Positions 1 to 11,822 of a stretch of DNA of 64,000 nucleotides are shown here, one piece after another; the first letter of the stretch is position 1; each line of letters starts with the position of its first letter. The notes below the pieces were generated by a model. That model searched no databases and was not told where the DNA came from. It worked only from the letters and a program-made list of their open reading frames with translations. This DNA is from Micropterus salmoides (taxonomy: Eukaryota > Chordata > Actinopteri > Centrarchiformes > Centrarchidae). Made by a program: the position numbers and the translations under genes. The stretch spans positions 2,780,891 to 2,844,890 of the forward strand of contig NW_024041150.1 of NCBI RefSeq assembly GCF_014851395.1. Reading direction: 5' to 3'.

Positions 1-460
1 TAACATCACAGCAAGGATACAACGTTTTACAAAGCTAGTTTTATATAAAATATGCCTAATGGTCAACCTAAGACAGCGTGGAGGTCGAGCCCTGGGTAGA
101 GGTAGCAGAGCGCCTTGGCGAAGAAAAGGTGTTGCCTGGCGAAAAGACCATATTTTATTTACCTGCACATAGTGGCACTGATAGATTAAATGATTGCGCA
201 GGATTGAATATGATAAACTGCTGTTTCTGGTGACTGCAAACTCATGGGTCTTCAGTATTTCTCAAAGTGGACTTTCATTGTGTTAAAGCTGAAGTAACTG
301 CTGCATTTCTTCCATGTATGAAGTCTTCAGTTGAGTTTTGTTATTACTTGCTTAAAAGTCATTTTTGTAGTTTTTAATTGTGTTTTTTTTTATCTGGTAC
401 TCTCTTCCTGATCCGAGTCAAGGGTCTAAAAACAGACGGTGTTGTACGATACACAATAGC

Positions 461-546
461 TGCATTTCCATCAAAGTTTTTTTTATGCACATTTTGAAGT
501 ATCGCATTAGAAAAGACTGATGGAAACGGCACAATTTGAAAGAAAT
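461..546. repeat. Hairpin-like MITE fragment (possible outer host element)
   Basis: The segment has inverted ends: gcatttccatcaaag at the left and ctgatggaaacgg at the right. The interior reads atgcacattttgaagtatcgcatta. Similar GATGGAAA-ended short elements are common in fish genomes. It lies directly against the insertion starting at 547, and related sequence may resume after 1056, which would make it the outer host of a nested stack. Boundaries are uncertain. Confidence 0.4.
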
Positions 547-1056
547 TAGGGCTGGGCACGTTAACACGTTAACACATTAATTAATTAATGATGACAATTA
601 TTTTATCGCACGTTAACAGTTTTTTAAAACTTATTATTTTGAAAGTCCGTTGCTCATTGGCTCTGAATTCACTAAAGCTGATGATACACGGGGCAACTTT
701 TTGAGCAATGTTGCTGGGCAATCTTGCTAGTGGCAAGTCCAACTATGTTTTGAACGGATAGCGGCGGTGCGGGGCGGGGGGCGGAGTGGTGGGGGGAAGG
801 GGATAACGGTAGTAATCTTTACCCATTACCATTGATGGCAACGTTGCCCTGCACCATTGCTCTAGAAGTTGCTCTGTGTATCATCAGCTATAGGCCTACA
901 GTAAATCCATGAGTCACAGGAGGGGTGGGATGTTGATCAGCCAGCAAATCATCCACCCACACAAGCAGCGGAGGGAGGCTTCGGAAGACTAAGCTGGATG
1001 CAGCAAGAAAATCATGCGATTAATTGCAATTAAAAAAATTTATTGTTGCCCAGCAT
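547..1056. mobile_element. Non-autonomous DNA transposon (hAT-like ends)
   Basis: The left end reads tagggctgggcacgttaac, followed by a run of attaattaat. The right end reads gcgattaattgcaatt, then tgttgcccagca. The termini gggctgggca and tgcccagca are inverted relative to each other, and the subterminal attaatt blocks mirror one another. No transposase frame is present, so this is a non-autonomous relic. A second inverted-end element (677-888) lies inside it. Assignment to hAT rests on general resemblance of the ends. Confidence 0.55.
677..888. mobile_element. Nested MITE with about 45-bp inverted ends
   Basis: The left arm begins gctgatgatacacggggcaa and the right arm, read on the opposite strand, begins gctgatgatacacagagcaa. 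Pairing continues through gagcaatg and gcaa motifs for roughly 45 bases with a few mismatches. The G-rich centre (gggcggggggcggag) has no coding potential. The element is about 212 bp and sits wholly inside the element at 547-1056, so it inserted later. Confidence 0.7.
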
Positions 1057-2639
1057 TAAAAAAAAGTTTTTACACTCGCTTTGTCGAACAAGTGTAAATG
1101 CGCTAAATGGGAGATTGCCGAATAAGTTCTGATGTCGCGAAATTGTAACTCACGTCTGATCAGATGTTTCCGCTGTCGGCGTCTTGCCGGATATTCCCAT
1201 AAGGTGCGGCAATATGGCTGGTGGCAACTTGCCCGCTTGAAACGCATTCCTGAGGACCTCTCTCCATTTTTCTAAGATCAATGGCCCTCAGGTCCATGCG
1301 ACTGGTTTGTTTCCTACGCTTGCCGTAGCCTGGTTCATTCACTCCAAACCAGCTGATAGATATGCACATATTTCGCATTCTTTTTTTTTTTCCTATTGTA
1401 AAATATTTCAAGTCTGCTTAAAATTTGCATGACAATTAGACGAAAACATGGCTAGTGTAAAACTTGCCAGGGAAAAAAAGGTTTTAGGTTCAATAAATAT
1501 ATTTGAGTTTAGTTTAATTAGAGTTGAGTTGCAGAATTTTGAGTCATGTCACACCATTAGTTATGTATAACCACCAAACTGCTAAAAAGTCCAAACACAA
1601 TGATGCGCTCAAGTGGTTAAGTTCTTAATGTAGTCAAGAAACGTGTTGCTCTTGGAAAAAAAAGGGTTGAAAACATAATATAACATAACATAACACATAG
1701 GAGCTGAGGAATCAACCTCCGCATCGCTCCTGCTCCTCCATGCGTTAAGTGCCTATTGGTTTGCTTTTTGTGCATGTTCAAAGAAGTAACTCTAAAATCT
1801 GAAATAGGTGCCAACAGATAAAATATATTTGAACAAAGACTAAAATCTCCACAGAGTCCTGGTGGAAGTGAACGTTGATAGGGATGGTCATTTTGAAATG
1901 AAGTGCGGGAGCTCAGGGAGTCTCATGAGCCACTTAGTGCTGAGTAGCTTCTCTGTTTTGGAAAGAGAGAGAGAGAAACTGATTGCTAATCAAGCGAGCG
2001 AGAGCTAGGAGTAATTGGACAAAGCTGAACTGCAGTGTCACCAATTAGCATTTGAGACTGTGGAGAGCGGAGACATAAACGCTGTTTAATTATGGCCGTA
2101 TTCCTTTTTCTCCTCTGCTTCTTAGAGATGAGAAAGAATACATGAGGAGGATGAACAGAGGGATGGGAAGAGGAGGGGAGGAGAGTTTCAAATTTTTCCA
2201 AATCTTTGTGGAAGGAGCTTTCACAGCTAATCAGGGAGACATAGGAAGTAGAAACTTTAAGCAGCTGGGCCCAATTTTACAAAAGAAAAAAGTCAACAGT
2301 TAATAAAACACATATAGACTTATAGATTGTCCTCTGGGCTGTTACAGCATTGCATATTCTTAAAACTGTGTCATTATACAACCCCAAAACTAAATGATGA
2401 CTGCAGCTTTTTTAAATTTGATTATTTTTCTGCCCTCCTATTTAACCCTGGCAGCATCCATTCGTGTTCAAATGTTTTGCTTTGTAGTTATTTACACGGC
2501 AGTATCAGTAACGTAGCTACAAAATCGTTCAATCAACAATGGACGCAAACGGATTTTGGAGGAAATGTAACTACTCAATATTTAACCCACACCACAATCT
2601 TTCCTCAATCTTAATGTTCCCCTCAAAATTTCACAGATT

Positions 2640-2757
2640 TTAACAGGTCTAATTTTACCGAAATGTGATTAGTAATGCGTTATATTACTGCGTTACAGCA
2701 AAGAGCAATACTTTACTGTAACTGCGGTATTTGTGTAACATATTACTCCCAACACTG
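2640..2757 (-). repeat. hAT-type terminal fragment (CAGTGTTGGGAGTAA end)
   Basis: On the minus strand this reads cagtgttgggagtaatatg, followed by gttac and taacgc repeats. That is the familiar terminal sequence of a large family of non-autonomous elements in fish. Only one end is recognisable and no coding remnant is seen. Confidence 0.5.
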
Positions 2758-2924
2758 GCCTAAACATCCAGTAATTATACAAATGTGAATCGTGCTTTAG
2801 TTGCTAGCAGAGGATGCTGTGAGAAAACACATTGACAGTCAACACACTGCTGATGCGTTGTATGTAAATATTTCTTTGCTTTTTTAACTAAGGCCTGGTT
2901 ATGTTCCCTTCAAACATATTTTCC

Positions 2925-3111
2925 TGGGTACCCCAGTAGCTCACCTGGTCAATCCATTGCACCATACATTAAGTCATTACCGCAGCGGCCCGGGACTTTT
3001 GCTGCATGTCATCGCCTCTCTCTCTCTCTCTCTCTCCCATCTTTACTGTCTCTCTTTAGCAGTCCCTATCTAGTAAAGACAATAAAAAGCCCCCAAAAGC
3101 AATAAAAAAAA
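2925..3111 (+). mobile_element. tRNA-derived SINE, degenerate
   Basis: The 5' part gggtaccccagtagctcacc resembles a tRNA head with a polymerase III box A (tagctcacctggtc at 2938-2951). It is followed by gcagcggcccggga, where the box B GGTTCGAATCC is lost, and then gctgcatgtcatcgcc, a (CT)n tract and actgtctctctttagcagtc. The tail is aataaaaa-rich. This order is typical of a tRNA-derived SINE seen in many percomorph fishes. Loss of box B suggests it can no longer be transcribed. Confidence 0.65.
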
Positions 3112-4469
3112 CCCCCAATCATATCTGCTTGATGACAGACACAGAGACAGATACATTAGTCGACAGACAATAAAGCGAGATCGCCAATCTCTCCTTTCAA
3201 TCACTTTGCTTTTTTCTATGTTTGCTGCATATCTTCCCTCTTCTCTTCCTTCCCAGTGCCAGACTGCATCTCATCACTGTGCCTTCTGCCTACAGCCAAA
3301 CACACACTGAGTCATGACTCAGGCAGTTCGGCACTCGAGCTCCTGACCCCACCAGCACAGTGGAGCCAAAAGACACACACATACCCACCTATGTGATGTA
3401 GACCTACACGCACACAAACACACATACATACATACGTCTGCATCTCTGACATATAGTTTAAATATCCATTGACAGAAAAACCCCATCACCAACAGGTAAA
3501 TCTCTTTGTATACCAGAGCTTTTAAATCAGATCGTCTGTGGCGACAATCCCACGCTGGCACACCGGTAGTGACCCCAGCAATGATTTGGCAGCTAGAGCT
3601 GAAGGGGGTGCAACCACGGTGACAGCAGCAACTCAGCATTTTTATATTTATTTTATACTCGCACAATCGGAAGGTGGAGACAAAAGTTCCCCACAGCAGA
3701 ACTAAAGCTGCAAAATGTATGGTAAATGTTTTAGCAAAAAGTTATTGATCTTAACTCCAACTTCAGTCTGCTTTTAGCTCCACTTTGCCTTCCAAAAACT
3801 CCTTTATTTACCACTTTCTTCACCAGCTAATTATGAGGCCCTTTTATACAGATACACAATACAATGCCATACACGCGGAAAGAATATTCGCCAATATGCC
3901 GCATTCACTAATTCATAGTGAACCGACGTTTGCGGCATAATCCCTGACACTGACATCGTACAATTATACAATACCGGCATAGTGTGAAAGCGCCAATTAA
4001 CTTTGTTTGCCATTTGGTGCGGGGCTGGTAGCGTAAAGTGGGTTTATTAGAGCTTGTTTGCTGAAAACAGCTGCCTGTTGCTGCTGGAAACGGGCCTTAC
4101 GCGGTAAGGTGAGACTGAACTATACAGTTAATATACCGTACAGCCAAAACTTTGAGCTAAAAGAGGCTTTGAACAGCTGTTTTTGTTTGATTCTGTGTTA
4201 ACATTGAAAATATTGATTGACGCATCTAAGAATACAAATTTAAAAGCATTGTCTTTTAATTGAGCATTTTTTTAATTATGGTAATGCTGCTCTTATATAT
4301 GTAAAAGGACATTAATAATAAAAAAAAAACATGCAAATTACATTTATACTGTATAATAAGGGCAGCAAATAAACCAACAACAAAAAAGTCCTGTAGATGT
4401 AGCACATAACCTTTTCTCACTGAGAGTCTGATGCAGTGCAGAAGAGAGCAACTCATAAACAGAGCAGTG

Positions 4470-4745
4470 ACTAATACACACACACACACAAGCAACACCA
4501 ACTCTCCCGGCAAAACTTGACGCTGTCCCCTACTGATGACATCATCCCTCTATGCTGGCCTAAAGGTCGCTGATGTCCGGAAGCCGGCCGTGGGCACACA
4601 AATGGCTCACTTTCCACACATGGCAGCACAGTGACACACACCAACACGCACATATACAAGCACGGACACACAGTGAGGGGGACGCACATGTACACGTACA
4701 GGAAACAACGCGCACGTACACACTCGCACCGAACAAACACACACT
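4470..4745. repeat. CA-rich degenerate microsatellite region
   Basis: A clean (CA)n run near 4476-4490 is followed by about 250 bases of interrupted acacac and cgcaca blocks. Several long open frames on both strands here come from the repeat composition (Cys/Val on one strand, His/Thr on the other) and are not genes. Confidence 0.7.
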
Positions 4746-5483
4746 TGTCCGGTGTCGTAGCTGAGTGGCAGAATCTTGCCTGAAGACAGCAGACTTCGTT
4801 CCAGACTTCTTCCTCCAAAACACTCTCTCATTATATCCACTGCCTGTCTGCATGACGAGCAGTAACATACACGTCTCTCACCCACTCCAAAAAAATTCAC
4901 TGCTCTGTCTGACTGTTTGGTTTGATGTGTGTGGAAATTATGGAGATGAGTCTTTAAGCTATTACTATTCAGACCTTATTAAGTATTAATACTACTTAAA
5001 CAAACACCACACAACAGCATGCATCACAGAGACAAACAGGAAAACATCTGATTCTGCCACACCACAAGCGAAAAACAAAACAAAAACATTCACTGCCATT
5101 GTATTAAGAAACGTTTGCTTTTTACTGATTTGTAAAACTGTCCGTGTGAGTTTGTTTGCCGGCTCATTTCCCTCCAGCCTCTCTCTTTTTACTCTCTAGT
5201 GTGAATTTTCGCAAGTTGAAACTTGCATCTTTGCATCAGGTCGCGCTGCCCTGGAGCTAATCGTGTCTTTCCGTTAACTTCGGATGCAACTGCGTCATCT
5301 CTGAAATCTGCCATGTGTTCTGTCTGAACCGTCTTTGGGGATATATTTTAGTTAAAATTCTTCTACATGATAAATATGATGATCATAAATGCTAACCCAC
5401 TGCTTAGGGTGACGTTAGGTTGTGTTTCATTGGATAATGTCTAGTTTTTTTCTAATATATACACATCGTAAAACTTTGAATAA

Positions 5484-6275
5484 TAGCCCGGGCTTTTATT
5501 TGCTAAAATCACTGAATTGACCCTGCCTATATTTGGGACAGGCGTCCATATAGGACAGGTACTTAATTCTTTTTGCACAAAACAAACAGAATAATACTTG
5601 TATAAAAATGATCAAATAATATCAAATACACGTCATTCATTTGATCTAGCTCTGACAGACTACTTGTGCGCTTTTATTTTGAAGGCAGCAACTAACGAAA
5701 CAACAACAGGGTGCAGGATGAGAGAAGTGTGGCAGAAGTTAGCTGACAGAGAGTGAAGGACTTCACATGACAGGATTCATAACTTGGATTCATTTTTCTG
5801 AAAAGCTGTTCTTCTGATCGGGGGACTCTTACAGACTAAAGGAAGATAAATAATAAAGGAACGGACACATTCGGACTTAACGAGGCTTCAAAGGTAATGG
5901 CATTCAGCACTTTTTTCCTTTCCTCTCCTACCATGCAGGTTCAGAATTAGACTTTGGGGTTCGTTGTTTGCGTTAAATGAACTGAATGACTGAATTGTGG
6001 AGAATCTAACGGATCTAACGATGTGCAGCATGTCCATACTGACACATGGATCATACGTTTAATCATTAATATTTGTGTTTGTGTTCTTGCGATCTAAGCA
6101 TCTTAGAAGCAGCTAAAGTGGGCGACCCCGCAGGGTTTAAGAGGTTTAATACATCCAAAGAACTTCTACAAAAACCAGACCAGGTGTTTAATGGAGGCAG
6201 GCGTTTATTTGTCAAAATGTATTCCCACACCAGGCCAGTAAAGGAGGTAGGCGGCTATTTGGGACTCGGCCAATA
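5484..6275. repeat. Possible dispersed repeat with inverted ends
   Basis: The left side reads aatagcccgggcttttattt and ggacaggcgtccatat. The right side reads ggcaggcgtttatttgtc and ggcggctatttgggactcgg. The recurring ggcg-tttatttg words and weakly inverted ends suggest one decayed element or two related fragments. The middle, including the section around 5640-5900, looks like ordinary intron. Confidence 0.3.
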
Positions 6276-7042
6276 ATTGTTTTACGGTATATATATATTT
6301 ATTATTATATTTTTTTTTCTTCTTTGATCAAAGTGAGCTAATAGGCAGGAGAAACTGTAGTATAAAATTCTTATGACCTTACTGAAAATGCACTTATTGT
6401 TCAAAGATGTTGAGACCATTAATTTGGTGATTTGCAGGTCAATAGAAATCTAATCAATACTGAGCTAATTTTGGTTGAAAAGTAAGTTGTTGTTTTGTTT
6501 TTAAGATCAAGGTTCAATGCACCATTGTTTCCACAGCATATACTATAAATGGCTATATTTTTAGGGTAAAGAAGGTCATAAGTACATGCTGAAATGTAGT
6601 GAAATCAAGGTTTTTCAACCTTGACATCTAAAAAAGCTCCTTTTGACCTGCACATCAACAAATCATAGTTTACTGCAAGATTGTCAATTTGGTTTGCACA
6701 TTTCCTATTTTTAGAGTGCAATATAAGTCATTTTTTAAATATCAGTTGAGTTGCTCTTTCTCAGCAACCTAACTCACACACCTACGAGTTACCCCACACA
6801 TCTGCTTGTTGCTGTTGAGCAGATGGAGAAGATTGCAAGAGCTGTTGGGGGCAAAGTGTCTTTCCTGAGGCTGCTGCCACCTACTGTAACTCAATGTGCT
6901 CAGGCTATAGCACAGTTGTGCAAAGAGCCTCAGGGAAGTGAACCACTGAGGAACAAAGCCCTGAGATGAGCAGCTGGATGCTCTGCAGCAAACACAGCAA
7001 ACACAGTACACACAGTAAATAAGACACTGAGGAAAAACTTAC

Positions 7043-7104
7043 CTGAAGAAGGTAACAAAGAACTGCACCAGGTCCATGATGCTGTTGTGCTGAGAGAAAG
7101 CAAT
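7043..7104 (-). CDS. atrnl1: atrnl1 exon: pre-transmembrane segment of attractin-like protein
   Basis: This 62-nt internal exon starts in phase 0 after a pyrimidine-rich acceptor (minus strand ttttcaacag) and ends before a donor reading gtaagt. It encodes IAFSQHNSIMDLVQFFVTFF plus two bases of a serine or arginine codon. This is the extracellular juxtamembrane stretch that leads into the single transmembrane helix of the attractin family. In the form I recall, ATRNL1 has QHNTIMD here and ATRN has QHSNFMD, so QHNSIMD favours atrnl1. The protein is a single-pass type I membrane protein; its relative attractin acts with Mahogunin-type ubiquitin ligase in melanocortin signalling. The next exon (helix and cytoplasmic tail) is not visible between here and base 1 and probably lies outside the window. 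The exon is short, but the match and both splice sites leave little doubt. Confidence 0.9.
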
Positions 7105-8177
7105 CTGTTGAAAAGGGAAGAAAAGACAGTTTAATTATATACAGGTAACGCATATGGAAAGTTCAAAATCTGTGCAAAACCCTGCACCGGATAAACTGAA
7201 ATAGTTTAGACTAAAACGATCCCATATCTTGATTATGATCGGTTGAGAAAACAAAATAGCATCGATAGCACCAACCTCACATTTAAAATGTTTGGCATTT
7301 TTGCTGGATATATTGATTACCTTTTCTACATTTGCATGACTGTGTATCAATGCTCTATTCTTTCTTCCTTTAGATCTTTATTACCATGTAAACATAGTAT
7401 CAAATAAGATATCAGTATCAAATTACATAGTAAGTTACAAAGTTAGACAAACAAACCTCCACGTCAGTCCGACCCAAACTGTTGTTTTTTTACACTTGTG
7501 TCAGCATTTGGTTTTCAGTCTATGTATTAAATTATGCAACTCCACCTACTTCCACATAACAAAGAAAAGCTGAAGGTTATACAGGTGAAAGAAGATTTAA
7601 ATACATCAGGCCAGAGGTAGGTAATGAATAGTTTTAAAATTATTCAAATGCATGTCTGAAACACGACTTTATTCTATATCTGAAGTACAGATATTCTTTT
7701 GCACAAAGCAAACAAAACACTTATGTAACCTCGCTTTCCCCTAACATGTGTAGAGCGTTACGTGAAACTGATGCAATAACTGTGGATGAACATCGTTCTT
7801 ACCTAAGGCCAATGTTCAGACCTCTTACGTAAGGCCAACAACTTTTTCTGCCAAATAAATTCTCACATGTTCTCTGTCTCCTTGTCTAAAACACACATAC
7901 ACACACGCGCGCGAGCCACCACCCATATGGTTTGCAGGTTAGTATAAGATTAGCCTGTGAGAAAAGGTTTCTGGCCCTTTGTGCTCTCCAGTATTCTGCA
8001 GCACATTGTTCAATTGAACTCCGACAAACCTGCTGGATGCTACAGCACCACTAAATCCACTGGCTGCACAATCCATCATCACGTTTTCTGTGCTGGGATA
8101 CTGGCGCAGCGTGTAGCCCTCTGCTTTCCTGAGTCACAGATATGATACATGTTGACTAAGACATCCTGCGGGACAAT

Positions 8178-8465
8178 TTTAAAGGGTCAGTTCACCCAAA
8201 TTACAAAAGAAAAACATATTTTTGCCATTCAGTCATAGTGATATTTAGTCATGCAAATAGTTTCTGGTTTTAAGTGCTGAGATTTTCAGATATCCGTCTG
8301 TGAATCATCTGCTTCCACCCAAATACAATGGGGGTGAATGGAACTTTAAGAAAAACACGATTTGAAATAAACTCCAGAAATATCATCCAGTCACTTGGGA
8401 TAACCCATAGTTCCCCAAGTAGTTTACAGTGAGGTCTGTGGGCCCGAGTCACCACAAGTGTTTCT
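8178..8465. repeat. Dispersed teleost repeat (AAAGGGTCAGTTCACCC type)
   Basis: It starts tttaaagggtcagttcaccc and continues with agtgctgagattttcagata and acaatgggggtgaatggaac. These phrases recur widely in fish introns and UTRs as part of a short dispersed DNA element. No inverted right end was found, so the 3' boundary is approximate. Confidence 0.5.
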
Positions 8466-9989
8466 AAGATGCATTCTTTGATATGTTTCTTATCTGCACT
8501 TTAATTAAAGATTTTTAAATCCCTTTTTGTGACATTTTGCGGTATATAGTTTATGCTGTTCGTTTTTGACTCATTGTTGTGGCTGATTATAATTATATAC
8601 ATTGTTGATATTTTAAATTTCAGTGGGGCCAATGTGAAATTCAATTAACCTCAATTGCATTGTGGCTTGAGCAGAAATCTCACAACAAGTTTTCAAAACC
8701 TGGGCAAATGAAACCAAATATATCTGCATTAATAAAAAACACCCAGGCAAAATGTGTTATTTTATGATTTAGGTTAACTTCATGTCGACTAATAAAAGAG
8801 ACATATAGCACAAAAAACATAAAATTGTTTTCTATATGTAAAAAAAACAAAAAACATACTGTATGTTGCACCATTAAAACAAACAATAAAAAACTTTAAA
8901 CATATTTCCAATTGTTTCATCAGCGTACACACCCACACATTGCTCACCTCTCACCTTATCTCATCCCTCAAAATATAACTCTGCAATCTGTCTTCATCAG
9001 GGTTTCCTGTTTGTGTGTCTCAGTATAAGAGATGCACCCTGCTGCTTCAGAGCAAAGTTTGGCCTTCAGCTAAGAAAACCTCCTGTAAAGCCACTGTTGT
9101 CCATGAATAAACTCCCTCATATTAAGAGGATTATTTATTACAGACACAATTCATTTCCATTCACTTTTCCGCCCTGTAGGAACAAAATAGAGCTTTCTCA
9201 CAGTCCCCACTGTCTTGTTTCTAGACAGATGAAGGAGGATGTGCATTGAGAGATAGAGAGATGGTACTTGTACACAGCAAAGCCCGGCAGTATAATGCAA
9301 TGGCCAAGCTGAAGACCACAACCAAAAGTGGACTTAGATAATTTTTTAACCAATTTTATTAAATAAATGGTAAAATATTGGGCTGTTCGGATGCCAAACG
9401 GGCAAAAAATCTTGGCACCACTCCAGAGACCCAATGTCAATTCCTAAAAATAGATAGAATAGAAAAACATGCTAGTCATGTTCATGGTTGGGAAACTACA
9501 GAGTGACAGACTTGGCTAATCTTACAGGTTGGCTATAGGTTGACTTGGTTGTTTTCATTGATGAAAACTCAAGTGCAATACATGTTTATCGCTAAGCATA
9601 GCATCACAACATTTGACGCCTGTAGCACACATGGTACAGAAGCACAAAAGTAGCCATGGTACCACAGCCAGGTTGAGCTGATGTGGGGTGCAAATGTGTA
9701 ACAATTATTGCTTTTTTGGAGCAGTCACATTTGACAGAGAACGCCATTTGTGTGCTTACTTAGAAAATAAAGTGTCTCCTATGTGTTGCCTTTAAGGGGA
9801 ATGGGGAAATGCATAACCAAATCAAACTGTCCAAGTGTGTTGCAATAACAAAAGAAGGGACAATGTCCCGATCACTGAATTGTAGATGTTAGGATGGGTT
9901 CATATTTAAAGTTCTAACAATCAGGTTGTATCTTTTAACAGGGAACTGATGACACTGGGGATGAAATAGGTTGCTGTCAGTATCCCACG

Positions 9990-10260
9990 ATCAATCACTT
10001 TGACTGCTCCTGATTTGCCACATCTACTTAAAGGGTAACGTTGGTACTTTGCCACTGACAGGCTGAAAATTGCTATTACAACTGTCTGACATGGTGGAAA
10101 GGATCCCTACAGAGATAGACCTTTTTTTAAATGAGTAAGATCCTTTTTGTTTAACCAGCAACCTGTCACTATTTCGCTCTATTCAAAGCCATGAGACTCC
10201 ATTGTTTTAGAAAGGTTAAAAACACCAAAGTCAGAAAACAACACAAACTAACCAGCAGTA
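9990..10260. repeat. Probable dispersed repeat
   Basis: The segment contains cttaaagggtaacgttggta and ttcaaagccatgagactcca, phrases I associate with interspersed fish repeats rather than genes. A 102-codon open frame starting at 10191 overlaps it, but it has no recognisable domain and is treated as chance. Confidence 0.35.
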
Positions 10261-11322
10261 GAAGACTTAAATTTTTGAGAGCTGTACAGCAAATGTTCTG
10301 GGTTAAACAAAAGGATGTTATGTACATTCATTATTTAGATGTTTGGAAACGAGAATGCTTATACTTTGTAATCTGCCGTGTGTTAGAACAGATGCAGACA
10401 TTGGATGGCATTGATTTCAGCTTCCAGGTTACTGTGGATGAGGACATCACTTGTAACACTTCGTTGTTTACTCAGTTGTCAATGTCAAGTCTTCTTTAGA
10501 GGGAAAACCAGTTCAGGATTTAATAATTTCCTAATAATAATGCTGCAATTAACTTTAAACGTCTTCAAATGTTTCATAAGAAATGCCTGTCACGCAGACT
10601 TGAACTTTTATTCATTTCACATATAGGCCAATATTTCATTTTAATTGGTCTAAAAGACTCAAAGTCTTGCATTTTCCTTTATAAAACTTTAAGACAATGG
10701 GAAAGTGGTAAAGCTGAGGCCACCAATGCACAATTTAGCATGTGATCATCTGATCCTTATGACAGGTGGCCTGCCAAAGACCTACTTTTAAAAATCTTAA
10801 AAGCCCTGAGCAGCACCGCAGCTAACAGGGACTATAAGTATAAAAATACTGATCACAGGCATCAAATACATTTGACAGCAATATAACTCAAGCTTGTTCG
10901 ACATGGGGATCTCTCTAAATGGCCCTAATAGCCGGAAAGGTTGTGTCTTTGTCTTTGGTGAATCCTCTGAGACTAGTTGGGAGGGGAAGAGAGAAAGAAA
11001 TGGGGCAGAATAGGCTTAAGAGGTTTACCGGCATTTGTGCAGCAGGTAAAATGGCCTGACAGTGAAAAACCTGCAGAAAAGCTGATTTTGGTCCAGAGGG
11101 ACGCAGAATTAATACAGGCATCAGGGAGAAAAGAGCCTGATTCAGGCTTCCAATGCAGCAATTTACATCAAACCCCCTGACAATATAAAGACATGCATGT
11201 CTACTGTAAGAAAATTCATAAACATACATTCAAAAACAAATGCAACAAAAATATATAAACAGGTGATACAAAAATGCAAACTAGCAAAGGCAATATTATA
11301 CTTTATATAGTAGATTAATCAT

Positions 11323-11822
11323 NNNNNNNNNNNNNNNNNNNNNNNNNNNNNNNNNNNNNNNNNNNNNNNNNNNNNNNNNNNNNNNNNNNNNNNNNNNNNN
11401 NNNNNNNNNNNNNNNNNNNNNNNNNNNNNNNNNNNNNNNNNNNNNNNNNNNNNNNNNNNNNNNNNNNNNNNNNNNNNNNNNNNNNNNNNNNNNNNNNNNN
11501 NNNNNNNNNNNNNNNNNNNNNNNNNNNNNNNNNNNNNNNNNNNNNNNNNNNNNNNNNNNNNNNNNNNNNNNNNNNNNNNNNNNNNNNNNNNNNNNNNNNN
11601 NNNNNNNNNNNNNNNNNNNNNNNNNNNNNNNNNNNNNNNNNNNNNNNNNNNNNNNNNNNNNNNNNNNNNNNNNNNNNNNNNNNNNNNNNNNNNNNNNNNN
11701 NNNNNNNNNNNNNNNNNNNNNNNNNNNNNNNNNNNNNNNNNNNNNNNNNNNNNNNNNNNNNNNNNNNNNNNNNNNNNNNNNNNNNNNNNNNNNNNNNNNN
11801 NNNNNNNNNNNNNNNNNNNNNN
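11323..11822. other. Assembly gap 1 (500 N)
   Basis: A run of exactly 500 N. A round length identical to the second gap indicates a placeholder for a gap of unknown size. The flanks do not obviously repeat each other. The missing atrnl1 exon(s) between the EGF and pre-membrane exons may be here. Confidence 0.98.

Larger units (their letters stand above)
1..7042 (-). other. atrnl1 intron after the pre-membrane exon (part)
   Basis: This stretch has no recognisable exon on either strand. I looked for the transmembrane and cytoplasmic-tail exons of the attractin family and did not find them. It holds the nested MITEs near 461-1060, hAT-like terminal debris at 2640-2757, a SINE at 2925-3111, CA-rich DNA around 4470-4745 and a weak inverted-end repeat around 5484-6275. 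The rest is unremarkable AT-rich intron. Confidence 0.6.

Noticed and set aside
1160..1411. Minus-strand frame of 83 codons near the nested MITEs
   Set aside because: No domain recognised and it lies in repeat-like sequence; a transposon remnant is possible but not supportable.
4471..4900. Several overlapping open frames rich in Cys/Val or His/Thr
   Set aside because: They lie in degenerate CA-rich repeat DNA and exist in many frames on both strands; composition, not coding.
6751..6969. Plus-strand frame of 72 codons next to the pre-membrane exon
   Set aside because: It is antisense to the gene, with no recognised domain and no convincing splice sites. The nearby real exon is on the other strand.
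10191..10499. Plus-strand frame of 102 codons
   Set aside because: It overlaps a probable dispersed repeat, has no recognisable domain and no splice context.
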